64,000 nt of DNA, taken from the NCBI RefSeq assembly GCF_019733395.1, contig NZ_JAIHOO010000001.1, positions 4,132,820-4,196,819 of the forward strand. Reading direction: 5' to 3'. A program made the translations under genes and the position numbers. Shown piece by piece: positions 17,760 through 27,078 of this stretch. A model generated the notes under the pieces. The model made no database searches, had not been told where the DNA came from, and saw nothing but the letters and a program-made list of their open reading frames with translations. Each line of letters opens with the position of its first letter. Positions within the stretch are counted from its first letter, which is position 1. Source of the stretch: Lysobacter sp. BMK333-48F3. GTDB lineage: Bacteria; Pseudomonadota; Gammaproteobacteria; Xanthomonadales; Xanthomonadaceae.

Positions 17760-20700
17760 ATGCGGAAGTCTCGAGTATGCAGGCCCTGGACGCGAAGGCG
17801 CTGATCGGCCTGCTCGAACAGCGCCAGGTGCAGGTGCGGGTGGAGCAGGGCGAGTTGGTGGTAAAGGCGCCGCGCGGAGTGTTGACGCCCGGCGTGATGG
17901 CTTCGCTGAAACTGCACAAGCAGGCCTTGTTGCAATGGGCCGCGGCCAACGGCGAGCGGGTCGCGCCGGCGTCGCCGGCGCCGCAGATCACCCCGCAGAT
18001 GCTGCCGCTGGTGCGGCTGGAGCAGTCCCAGATCGACCGCATCGTCGCGGCCACCCCGGGCGGCGCCGGCAACATCCAGGACATCTATCCGCTGGCGCCG
18101 TTGCAGGAAGGCATCCTGTTCCACCACTTGCTGCAGCAGCAGGGCGATGCCTATCTGACCCGGCTGCTGATGAGCTTCGACAGCCGCGAGCTGCTCGAAC
18201 GCTTCGTCGCCGCGATGGACGAGGCGATCGCGCGCCAGGACGTGCTGCGCACCGCGGTGCAGTGGGACGGCCTGGCCGAGCCGGTACAGGTGGTCTGGCG
18301 ACGGGCGCGGCTGGAGGTGGAGACGTTGGAGTTCACGGGCGATGCGCAGCCGCAGTTGCAGGCCTACGCCGATCCCGGCCGCTACCGCCTGGACGTGCGC
18401 CGCGCGCCGATGATGCGCGGCTTCGCCGCCTACGACGCGCTAGGCCAACGCTGGCTGCTGCAGTTGCTTTACCACCACCTGGTCATGGATCACGTGACCC
18501 TGGAACTGCTGGTGCAGGAGGTCGGCCTGATCCTGCAGGACCGCCGCGGCGAACTGCCCGAGCCGGTGCCGTTCCGCAACTTCGTCGCCCAGGCGCGCCT
18601 GAACGCGCGCGAGGACGAGCACGAACGTCATTTCCGCGCGGAACTCGGCGACGTCGACCAGCCGACTGCGCCGTTCGACCTGCTCGACGTGCAGGGCAAC
18701 GGCGCCGATGCGGTGCAGGCCAAGCTGCGCCTGGACCCCGGGCTGAGCGCCGACCTGCGCCGGGTCGCGCGCAATCGCAGCGTCAGCGCGGCGAGCGTAT
18801 TCCATCTGGCCTGGGCGCAGGTGCTGGCGCGCTGCAGCGGCCGCGACGATGTGGTGTTCGGCACCGTGCTGTTCGGCCGCCTGCAGGGCGGCGCCGGCGC
18901 CGACCGCGCGATGGGCATGTTCATCAATACCCTGCCGCTGCGCGTGCGCCTGCAAGGCCGCAGCGCCGGCGAAGCCTTGGCCGACACCGCCGCCGGCCTG
19001 GCCGAACTGCTGCGTCACGAGCACGCGCCGTTGACCCTGGCCCAGCGTTGCAGCGGCATCGCCGCCAACACGCCGCTGTTCTCGGCCCTGCTCAACTACC
19101 GTCATAGCCGCGACGAGGGCGCGGCTGAGGCCGATGAGGGCATCGCCGGCATCCGCCATCTCGACAGCCGCGACCGCACCAACTATCCGTTCGTGTTGCA
19201 TGTCGACGACTACGGCGACGGTTTCGGCGTCACCGCCGAGATCGTCCAGCGCGTCGAGGCCGCGCGCATCGCCGAGTGGGTGCGCGAGGCGCTGGTGCAT
19301 CTGATCCAGGCCCTGGAGCAGGCGCCGGATACGCCGGTGCTGGCGCTTGAAGTGCTGCCCGCCGGCGAGCGCGAGCAAGTGCTGCAAAGCTTCAACGACC
19401 GCCGCCGCGATCACGCCGGGCAGGGCGAGCTGGTGCATGTGCTGTTCGAACGCCAGGCCGCGGCGACGCCCGACGCGATCGCGCTGGAGTTCGGGCCTGA
19501 GCGGCTGAGCTACGCCGAGCTGGAGGCGCAGGCCAATCGCCTCGCCCGGCATCTGCGCGGGTTCGGGGTGGGGCCGGACCAGCGCGTCGCGGTCTGCCTG
19601 GAGCGCGGCCCGGCGATGGTGATCGCGATCCTGGCCGCCTTGAAGGCCGGCGGCGCCTACGTGCCGTTGGATCCGACCTATCCGGACGAGCGCCTGGCGC
19701 ACATGCTGCGCGACAGCGCGCCGCGCGCTCTGCTGACCCAGGAACGGCTGCGAGATCGCCTGAGCGTCGCCGACGGATGCGAATGCGTACTGCTCGACGA
19801 TAGCGCCGATGCGCCCCGGGGCTCGTCGGACGCATCGCCGCCGCAGACCCCGGAGCTGGGCGGCGAGCACCTGGCTTACGTGATCTATACCTCCGGCTCG
19901 ACCGGCCTGCCCAAGGGCGTGGCGATGCCGCACCGCGGCCTGGTCAACCTGCTGGCCTGGCAGCGCGGACCGCTGCCGGAGCCGGCCCGGACCCTGCAGT
20001 TCGCCGCGCTAGGCTTCGATGTCGCGTTCCAGGAGATCTTCAGCACGCTCGCCAGCGGCGGCACCCTGGTGCTGCTGCACGAGGAGCTGCGCCAGGATTT
20101 GCCGGCGCTGGCCGACTGGCTCGGCGAGCAGTCGATCGAACGCTTGTTCCTGCCCTACATCGCGCTCAACGCGCTCAGCGAACTGTGGTCGCAGCGCGAG
20201 ACGCCGCTGCCGGCGCTGCGCGACCTGATCGTCGCCGGCGAGCAGTTGCGCATCACCCCGGCGATCCGGCGCCTGTTCGAGGGCCGCAGCGGGGCGCGCC
20301 TACACAACCATTACGGTCCGACCGAAAGCCACGTCGTCACCGCCCACACCCTGTCCGGCCCGGCCGGACAATGGCCCGACCTGCCGCCGATCGGCGCGCC
20401 GATCGACAACAGCCGGATCTACCTGCTCGACGCGCAGGGCCGGCCGGTGCCGCGCGGTGTGGCGGGCGAGATCCACATCGGCGGCGTCCAGGTCGCCCGC
20501 GGCTACCTGCAACGAGCCGACCTCAGCGCCGAGCGCTTCCTCGCCGACCCCCATGCGGCGGCCGAGCCGGGCGCGGCGGCGCCGCGCCTGTACAAGACCG
20601 GCGACCTGGGCCGCTGGCGCGACGACGGCACGATCGATTATCTGGGCCGCAACGACTTCCAGGTCAAAATCCGCGGCTATCGCATCGAGCTGGGCGAGAT

Positions 20701-23700
20701 CGAGGCGCGTCTGGCCGAGGTCGATGGCGTACGCGAGGCAGCGGTGATCGCGCGCGAGGACGTGCCCGGCGACAAGCGCCTTGTCGCGTACTGGGTCGGC
20801 GACGCCGGAGCGGCGCTGGACCCGGCCGAGCTGCGGGTGCGACTCGGCGCGGTGTTGCCCGACTACATGCTGCCGGGCGCGTTCGTGCCGCTGGAGGCGC
20901 TGCCGTTGACCCCGAACGGCAAGCTCGACCGCAAGGCCTTGCCGGCGCCGGACGGACTGGCCTTCGTCCATCGCGCCTACGAGGCGACCATCGGCGAGAT
21001 CGAAACCACGCTGGCGCAGATCTGGTGCGAACTGCTCGGGGTCGAGCGGGTCGGCCGCCACGACAATTTCTTCGAACTCGGCGGGCACTCGTTGCTGGCC
21101 GTGCGCTTGATCTCGCAGTTGCGCGAGCGGCTCGGCATCGAGCTGCCGCTGTCGGCGTTGTTCACCCATCCGCAGTTGGCCGAGTTGGCCCAGGACGTGG
21201 CCGAAGCCGGGCAGAACACGCTCAGCGCGATCGCCCGCGCCGACCGATCCAAGCCGCTGCCGATGTCGTTCGCGCAGCAGCGGCTGTGGTTCATCGCCCG
21301 GGTCGACCCCGAGGCCAGCAAGGCCTACCACGTGCCCGACGCAGTGCGGTTGCGCGGCCCGCTCGACGTGGCCGCGCTGCAGGCCGCGTTCGACCGCATC
21401 ATCGAACGCCATGAGGTGCTGCGCACGCGTTTCGTCGGCATCGCCGGCCAGGCGCTGCAGGTGATCGACGAACCGCGCGGCTTCGCCCTGCGTCGCGAAG
21501 ACCTGCGCGGCGCCGGCGACGCCGAACTGGAAGCGATCTTGCGCGAAGAAGCGCTGCGTCCGTTCGACCTGGCGCTGGGGCCGCTGATCCGCGGCCGCCT
21601 GCTCGAGTTGGGCCAGGACGATCACGTGCTTTTGGTCACGATGCACCACATCGTCTCCGACGGCTGGTCGGGCGGGGTGCTGGCGAACGAGTTTTCGAGC
21701 CTGTATCGCGCATTCCGCGAAGGCCGCCCCGACCCGCTGCCGCCGCTGGCGATCCAGTACGCCGATTTCGGCATGTGGCAGCGCCAGTGGCTGCAAGGGC
21801 CGTTGCTGCAGCAGCAGCTGCAGCAGTGGGTGCAGCAGTTGCGCGGCGCGCCGAGCCTGCTCGACCTGCCGACCGACCGACCGCGTCCGCCGATCCAGGA
21901 CTACCGCGGCGCCAATGTCGAAATCGCCCTCGACGCCGAACTCGGCGACGGCCTGCGCGCGCTCAGCCAGCGCCACGGCACCACCTTGTACATGACCATG
22001 CTGGCGGCCTGGGCGGCGGTGCTGAGCCGGCTCAGCGGCCAGGACCAAGTGGTGATCGGCAGCTCGCATGCCGGCCGCAGCCGGGTCGAGGTCGAGCCGC
22101 TGATCGGCTTCTTCGTCAACACCCAGGCGCTGAAGATCGACTTGTCCGGCAGTCCCAGCGTGCGCGCCTTGCTGGCCCAGGCGCGGCAGACCGCGGTGCA
22201 GGCGCAAAGCCTGCAGGACGTGCCGTTCGAGCGCCTGGTCGAAGCCTTGAATCCGCCGCGTTCGCTGGCCCACCATCCGGTATTCCAGGTCATGCTGTCC
22301 TGGCACAACACGCCCAAGGCCGAGCTCGATCTGGCCGGCTTGCAGGCGCAAAGCCTCGGCGGCGGCCCGGACAGCGCCCAGTTCGAACTGTCGCTGGAGC
22401 TGCGCGAAAGCGAGGACGGCATCGGCGGCCAGCTCAACTACGCCAGCGCGTTGTTCGACGAGGCCACCATCCGCCGTCAGTGGCGCTGCCTGGAGGCGAT
22501 GCTGCGCGGCATGGTCGCCGACGACAGCCAGCCGGTCGACCGGATCGACTTGCTCGACGCGGCCGAGCGCGAGCTGGTGCTGGAAGGCTTCAACGAAAGT
22601 CATGTCGCCGCCGCCGAGCCGGTGCTGGTGCATGCGCTGATCGAGCGCCAGGCCGCGGCGCAGCCGGGCACGACAGCGATCGAATACGGCGGCGAGCGCC
22701 TGAGCTACGCCGAACTCAACGCACGCGCCAACCGGCTCGCCCATCATCTGCGCGGGCTCGGCATCCGCCCGGACGACCGGGTCGCGGTCTGCGCCGAGCG
22801 CAGCCTGGAACTGGTGGTGGCCTTGCTGGCGGCGCTCAAGGCCGGCGCGGCCTATGTCCCGCTGGATCCGGTGTATCCGGACGAGCGTCTGGCGCACATG
22901 CTCGAAGACAGTGGAGCGGTCGCGTTGCTGACCCAGCAAGGCCTCAGCCACCGCCTGCAGGCGCCGCCGGTCTGCAGGCGGCTGCTGATCGACGATCCGC
23001 AACCAGCCTGGGCGCAGGCTTCGGCCGAGAATCCGGACCCGGCCCAGATCGGCCTGACTCCGGCGCACCTGGCCTACGTGATCTACACCTCCGGTTCCAC
23101 CGGCACGCCCAAGGGGGTGATGGTCGAGCACCGCAACGTCGGCTACTTCCTGCACGCGATGGAAGCCTGCATCCACGGCCTGGCGCCGGATTGCCGGCGG
23201 GTGGCGTGGAACTCCTCGTTTGGCTTCGACATGGCGGTCAAGGCCTGGGGCCAACTGGCCCAGGGGCGCAGCGTGTACCTGTTGCCGGAAGCGGCGCGAC
23301 TGAGCGCGGACGACTTGCTCGGCTTCCTCGAAACCCACGCCATCGAGGCGATGGAATGCACGCCTTCGCATCTGCGCCTGATGCAGGGCGCGGGCCTGCT
23401 GCAGGGACGCGCACCCAGCCTGCGTAAGCTGCTGCTCGGCGGCGAAGCGATCGACTCGGCGACCTGGGGCGCGCTGGCCGCGGTCGAGGACCGGCTGTTC
23501 TTCAACATGTACGGCCCGACCGAGTGCAGCGTCGACGCCAGCTGCGGCGTGATCGACGGCCGCCGGCCGCATATCGGCCGGGTCATGCCGGGCGCGCGGA
23601 TCTATCTGCTCGACGAGGCCGGCCATGCGGTGCCGGTCGGCGTGGCCGGCGAGATCCACATCGGCGGCGCCGGCGTGGCCCGCGGCTATCTGGATCGCCC

Positions 23701-26047
23701 CGAACTGACCGCCGAACGCTTCCCGCGCGACCCGTTCGCGGCCGATCCGCAGGCGCGCATGTACAAGACCGGCGACCTCGGCCGCTGGCGCGAGGACGGT
23801 ACCCTGGAGTATCTCGGCCGCAACGACTTCCAGGTCAAGCTGCGCGGGTTCCGGATCGAGCTCGGCGAGATCGAGGCGCGTCTGGCCTCGCAGCCGGGCG
23901 TGCGCGAGGCGGCGGTGATCGCCCGCGAGGACAGTCCCGGCGACAAACGCCTGGTCGCCTACGTGGTCGGCCTCGCCGGCGCGCCGACGCCGGATCCCGC
24001 GCTGGATCCGGCGCAGTTGCGCGCCGGGCTGGCGTCGCAACTGCCCGAGTACATGCTGCCGTCGGCGTTCGTCAGCGTGGACGCGTTGCCGCTGACTCCG
24101 AACGGCAAGCTCGACCGCAAGGCCTTGCCGGCGCCGGACGGGCAGGGGCTGGCGCTGAGCCGCTACGAGCCGCCGCAGGGCGACGCCGAACTGGCGATCG
24201 CGGCCTTGTGGTCGGAGCTGCTCGGCGTCGAACAGGTCGGCCGCCACGACAATTTCTTCGATCTCGGCGGCTATTCGCTGATGGTGTTCCAGGTCATCGA
24301 AGGCCTGAAGCAGAAGGGTTATGAAGTCGCGCTGCAGGACGTGCTGTTGGCGCAGCGGCTGAGCGAACTGGCGGCGCTGATCGACCGGCCGCGCGGCGGC
24401 TTCGCCCACGAGCAGTGGGTGACGATCCGCAAGGGCGGTGCGGCGCGGCCGCTGATCTTCGTCCACGAGCCCAGCGGCGAGGTGCTGGCCTACGAGCGTC
24501 TAGCCCGGCACATCGGCGCCGAGGTCGGCCTGTACGGCATCCGCGCGGACTACCGCCAGGTCCACGCCGACAGCCGCAGCGAAGACATCGCCGCCGGCTA
24601 TGTGCGGCTGATCCGCGAAGCGGTGCCGCAAGGGCCGTACCGCCTGGCGGGCTGGTCGGCCGGCGGCGCGCTGGCCTACGAGGTCGCGCAGCAGTTGCTC
24701 GCCGCCGGCGAACGGGTCGAATTCCTCGGCCTGATCGACAGCTGGTACCGCGGCGACGGCGAGCGCGGCGTGTCCGAGCTCGGCCTGCACGACAAGAAGC
24801 TGTTGCTGGTCGCGTTCGCCGAATACTACGGGCGCAAGCTGCAGGCGGCGGAAGTCGAACGCCTGCTCGGCGCCGAGGATCTGCCGGCGGCAGTGGCGCT
24901 GGCGCGGCGCGAGGGCTGGCTGAAGAAGGACATGAGCGCGCAGGAGTTCGAACAGCGCGCGCAGCTGTGGTTCGACCTGCGTGCGGCCGCGCATCGCTAC
25001 TACGCGCAGCCGCTGGCGGTCCAGGCGCATCTGTTCGCGGCGCACCCGACCGAGGCCGGCGACCCGGCCAACGGCTGGGGCGACGTGCTCGGCGACCGCT
25101 TGCAGGTGCATCCGATCGGCGGCGATCACTGGAACATCATGATGCGGGCCGAGCTCGCGGATCGGGTCGGCGCGGCGATCGGCGCGCAACTGGCCCGGCT
25201 CGACGGCGCCGAACCCGCGCCGGTGCCGGAGCCGCCCGCGGCCGGCGTCGCGGTCGTCATCCGCCACGGCCGCGCCGGCGGGCGCAAGGTGTTCTGCCTG
25301 CCGGGCGCCGGCGCCAACGCGACCTCGTTCCTGGATTTCGCCGCGCTCAGCCCCGGCGACGCCAGTTACATCGGCCTGGAGGCGCCGACCCTGATCGGGC
25401 GCGAGGGCGAGCCGCCGACGCTGAGCGAAGCGGCGCACCGTTACGCGCAGGCCATCCGCGCTTTGCAGCCGGACGGGCCGTATCACCTGATCGGCCATTC
25501 CTTCGGCGGCTGGGTCGCGCTGGAAGTCGCGCGGATCTTGCTCGAGGCCGGGGCCGCGGTCGCGCCGGTGGTGTTGGTCGACAGCGAAGCGCCGCGGGTC
25601 GAAGGCCACGGCGGCCGCGAGCACGCGCTGGGCGAGTACTTGAGCCTGATCGGCCTGCAAGGCGCGCACGGGCACGGCCTGAACGCGCAGTCGCTGGCCG
25701 CGTTGACGCCGGAACGGCAAGCCGAGAGCGTGTTCGAGGCCATGCGCGGCGCCGGTCTGTTGCCGGCCACGGCGCGCCTGGAGGACTTCGCGCCGGTGCT
25801 GGAGATGTTCTGCCGCCAATGCGCGATCGGTTACCGCCATGAGCGTCCGTTCGGCGGTCTGGCGGTGCTGGTGCGGGCGGTGGACGGCGACCGCGACGAG
25901 GCGGTCGATGTCCAGGCCTGGCGCCGCTTCGAACCGGAGCTGCGCGGTTTCGACCTGAGCGGCAGCGATCACCTGTCGGTGCTCAAACCGCCGCATGCGC
26001 AGCGGTTGATCGAGATCGTCGGCCGCCACTGGTACCTGGGAGGATGA
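17756..26047 (+). CDS. Terminal NRPS (dock-C/E-A(Pro)-T-C-A(X)-T-TE-TE), modules 7 and 8
   Basis: 2763-residue final synthetase. I chose the GTG start at 17756, which overlaps the previous TGA and has GAGGAG eight bases upstream; an ATG at 17777 is the alternative. Approximate residues: TubC-like docking 1-60, dual C/E 80-515, A7 560-1065, T, LCL condensation 1160-1590 (HHIVSDG), A8 1630-2125, T 2145-2210 (GGYSLM, Tyr replacing the usual His), TE1 2225-2480, TE2 2500-2763. A7 has the Pro code DVQFIAHVV. A8 has DMKELGMVD, identical to A5. TE1 carries GWSAGG with Ser2301 and GDHW. TE2 carries GHSFGG with Ser2582 and GSDH. Both thioesterases therefore look catalytically complete. Tandem TEs are known from other lipopeptide and lysobactin-type synthetases, where one cyclises and releases the chain and the other usually edits. 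The C/E domain implies D-Ser at position 6. Confidence 0.96.
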   Translation: MNAEVSSMQALDAKALIGLLEQRQVQVRVEQGELVVKAPRGVLTPGVMASLKLHKQALLQWAAANGERVAPASPAPQITPQMLPLVRLEQSQIDRIVAATPGGAGNIQDIYPLAPLQEGILFHHLLQQQGDAYLTRLLMSFDSRELLERFVAAMDEAIARQDVLRTAVQWDGLAEPVQVVWRRARLEVETLEFTGDAQPQLQAYADPGRYRLDVRRAPMMRGFAAYDALGQRWLLQLLYHHLVMDHVTLELLVQEVGLILQDRRGELPEPVPFRNFVAQARLNAREDEHERHFRAELGDVDQPTAPFDLLDVQGNGADAVQAKLRLDPGLSADLRRVARNRSVSAASVFHLAWAQVLARCSGRDDVVFGTVLFGRLQGGAGADRAMGMFINTLPLRVRLQGRSAGEALADTAAGLAELLRHEHAPLTLAQRCSGIAANTPLFSALLNYRHSRDEGAAEADEGIAGIRHLDSRDRTNYPFVLHVDDYGDGFGVTAEIVQRVEAARIAEWVREALVHLIQALEQAPDTPVLALEVLPAGEREQVLQSFNDRRRDHAGQGELVHVLFERQAAATPDAIALEFGPERLSYAELEAQANRLARHLRGFGVGPDQRVAVCLERGPAMVIAILAALKAGGAYVPLDPTYPDERLAHMLRDSAPRALLTQERLRDRLSVADGCECVLLDDSADAPRGSSDASPPQTPELGGEHLAYVIYTSGSTGLPKGVAMPHRGLVNLLAWQRGPLPEPARTLQFAALGFDVAFQEIFSTLASGGTLVLLHEELRQDLPALADWLGEQSIERLFLPYIALNALSELWSQRETPLPALRDLIVAGEQLRITPAIRRLFEGRSGARLHNHYGPTESHVVTAHTLSGPAGQWPDLPPIGAPIDNSRIYLLDAQGRPVPRGVAGEIHIGGVQVARGYLQRADLSAERFLADPHAAAEPGAAAPRLYKTGDLGRWRDDGTIDYLGRNDFQVKIRGYRIELGEIEARLAEVDGVREAAVIAREDVPGDKRLVAYWVGDAGAALDPAELRVRLGAVLPDYMLPGAFVPLEALPLTPNGKLDRKALPAPDGLAFVHRAYEATIGEIETTLAQIWCELLGVERVGRHDNFFELGGHSLLAVRLISQLRERLGIELPLSALFTHPQLAELAQDVAEAGQNTLSAIARADRSKPLPMSFAQQRLWFIARVDPEASKAYHVPDAVRLRGPLDVAALQAAFDRIIERHEVLRTRFVGIAGQALQVIDEPRGFALRREDLRGAGDAELEAILREEALRPFDLALGPLIRGRLLELGQDDHVLLVTMHHIVSDGWSGGVLANEFSSLYRAFREGRPDPLPPLAIQYADFGMWQRQWLQGPLLQQQLQQWVQQLRGAPSLLDLPTDRPRPPIQDYRGANVEIALDAELGDGLRALSQRHGTTLYMTMLAAWAAVLSRLSGQDQVVIGSSHAGRSRVEVEPLIGFFVNTQALKIDLSGSPSVRALLAQARQTAVQAQSLQDVPFERLVEALNPPRSLAHHPVFQVMLSWHNTPKAELDLAGLQAQSLGGGPDSAQFELSLELRESEDGIGGQLNYASALFDEATIRRQWRCLEAMLRGMVADDSQPVDRIDLLDAAERELVLEGFNESHVAAAEPVLVHALIERQAAAQPGTTAIEYGGERLSYAELNARANRLAHHLRGLGIRPDDRVAVCAERSLELVVALLAALKAGAAYVPLDPVYPDERLAHMLEDSGAVALLTQQGLSHRLQAPPVCRRLLIDDPQPAWAQASAENPDPAQIGLTPAHLAYVIYTSGSTGTPKGVMVEHRNVGYFLHAMEACIHGLAPDCRRVAWNSSFGFDMAVKAWGQLAQGRSVYLLPEAARLSADDLLGFLETHAIEAMECTPSHLRLMQGAGLLQGRAPSLRKLLLGGEAIDSATWGALAAVEDRLFFNMYGPTECSVDASCGVIDGRRPHIGRVMPGARIYLLDEAGHAVPVGVAGEIHIGGAGVARGYLDRPELTAERFPRDPFAADPQARMYKTGDLGRWREDGTLEYLGRNDFQVKLRGFRIELGEIEARLASQPGVREAAVIAREDSPGDKRLVAYVVGLAGAPTPDPALDPAQLRAGLASQLPEYMLPSAFVSVDALPLTPNGKLDRKALPAPDGQGLALSRYEPPQGDAELAIAALWSELLGVEQVGRHDNFFDLGGYSLMVFQVIEGLKQKGYEVALQDVLLAQRLSELAALIDRPRGGFAHEQWVTIRKGGAARPLIFVHEPSGEVLAYERLARHIGAEVGLYGIRADYRQVHADSRSEDIAAGYVRLIREAVPQGPYRLAGWSAGGALAYEVAQQLLAAGERVEFLGLIDSWYRGDGERGVSELGLHDKKLLLVAFAEYYGRKLQAAEVERLLGAEDLPAAVALARREGWLKKDMSAQEFEQRAQLWFDLRAAAHRYYAQPLAVQAHLFAAHPTEAGDPANGWGDVLGDRLQVHPIGGDHWNIMMRAELADRVGAAIGAQLARLDGAEPAPVPEPPAAGVAVVIRHGRAGGRKVFCLPGAGANATSFLDFAALSPGDASYIGLEAPTLIGREGEPPTLSEAAHRYAQAIRALQPDGPYHLIGHSFGGWVALEVARILLEAGAAVAPVVLVDSEAPRVEGHGGREHALGEYLSLIGLQGAHGHGLNAQSLAALTPERQAESVFEAMRGAGLLPATARLEDFAPVLEMFCRQCAIGYRHERPFGGLAVLVRAVDGDRDEAVDVQAWRRFEPELRGFDLSGSDHLSVLKPPHAQRLIEIVGRHWYLGG

Positions 26048-26049
26048 GC

Positions 26050-27033
26050 ATGAGCGAAGCCGCCAGCTCGCAAGCCGCCGGCCCGATCGAAACGCCGCCG
26101 TCGGCGGTCGCCGACGGTCTCGGCGAGGGCTTTCCGCATCTGGTCCGGGCCGAACCCGGCGCGGAGGACGCCGTGGCCTGGCTGGAACAGGCCATGCCGC
26201 GGCTGGAACCGCAGCTGCACCGTTGCGGCGCCCTGTTGTTCCGCGGCTTCGCCCTGGGCGACGCCGAGGACTTCCGCCGCGCGGTCGCGGCGATGGCGCC
26301 GCAACTGCGCGACTACACCGGCGGCACCTCGCCGCGCAGCCGGGTGGCCGAAGGCGTCTACACCTCGACCGAGTATCCCAAGCACCTGGAAATCCCGCTG
26401 CACAACGAGATGTCCTACAGCGTCCGCTGGCCGCAGCGGCTGTACTTCTTCTGCGCGGTCGCGCCGCAGACCGGCGGCGAAACCCCGATCGCCGATTCGC
26501 GCCGGATCCTGCAGGCGATGCCGGCGCAGATCGTCGACGAGTTCGAACGCAGGCAACTGACCTACGTGCGCAATCTGGCTTCGGCGCAATCGCCGTACAA
26601 CGCCTGGAGCAAGGCCTTCGAGACCCAGGACCGCGAGCAGGTCGAAGCCTATTGCCGCGAGATGGATATCGGTTACGAATGGCAGCGCAACGGCGGCCTG
26701 CGCATCCACGAGCGACGGCCGGCGACGCGTCTGCACCCGGCGACCGGCGAGCGGGTGTGGTTCAACCAGGTGCATCTGTTCCACGCCTCGAACACGCCGA
26801 TGGGCGGCGCGCTCAGCGCGCAGATCGAGGCCGGCTTGCCGATGGCCGCGTACTACGGCGACGGCGGCCGGATCGACAACGCCACCCTGGCCAGCGTACG
26901 CGAGGTGCTCAATGCGCACCGGCGCGGCTTCCGCTGGCGGCAGGGCGACCTGCTGGTGGTCGACAACCTGCTCGCCGCGCACGGCCGGCTGCCGTTCGAC
27001 GGCCCGCGCCGGATCCTGGTCGCCATGTCCTGA
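26050..27033 (+). CDS. TauD/TfdA-family Fe(II)/2-oxoglutarate dioxygenase (SyrP-like), probable beta-hydroxylase
   Basis: 327-residue non-haem iron dioxygenase of the TauD/SyrP type. The iron ligands are visible as His118-Asn-Glu120 (motif HNEMSYS) and a distal His311 (AAHGRLPF), with an Arg pair nearby that could bind 2-oxoglutarate. I prefer the ATG at 26050 because GGGAGG lies six bases upstream; the ATG at 26044 overlaps the NRPS stop but would have no spacing from that site. Enzymes of this family hydroxylate the beta-carbon of carrier-bound Asp in syringomycin-type pathways. With two X residues in the predicted peptide and a paralogue next door, beta-hydroxylation of Asp is the likely role. 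The substrate is inferred, not shown. Confidence 0.9.
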   Translation: MSEAASSQAAGPIETPPSAVADGLGEGFPHLVRAEPGAEDAVAWLEQAMPRLEPQLHRCGALLFRGFALGDAEDFRRAVAAMAPQLRDYTGGTSPRSRVAEGVYTSTEYPKHLEIPLHNEMSYSVRWPQRLYFFCAVAPQTGGETPIADSRRILQAMPAQIVDEFERRQLTYVRNLASAQSPYNAWSKAFETQDREQVEAYCREMDIGYEWQRNGGLRIHERRPATRLHPATGERVWFNQVHLFHASNTPMGGALSAQIEAGLPMAAYYGDGGRIDNATLASVREVLNAHRRGFRWRQGDLLVVDNLLAAHGRLPFDGPRRILVAMS

Positions 27034-27078
27034 ACCGCTTTCTTTCGACTCTCCTTTCTCACCGACGCGAACACGACC

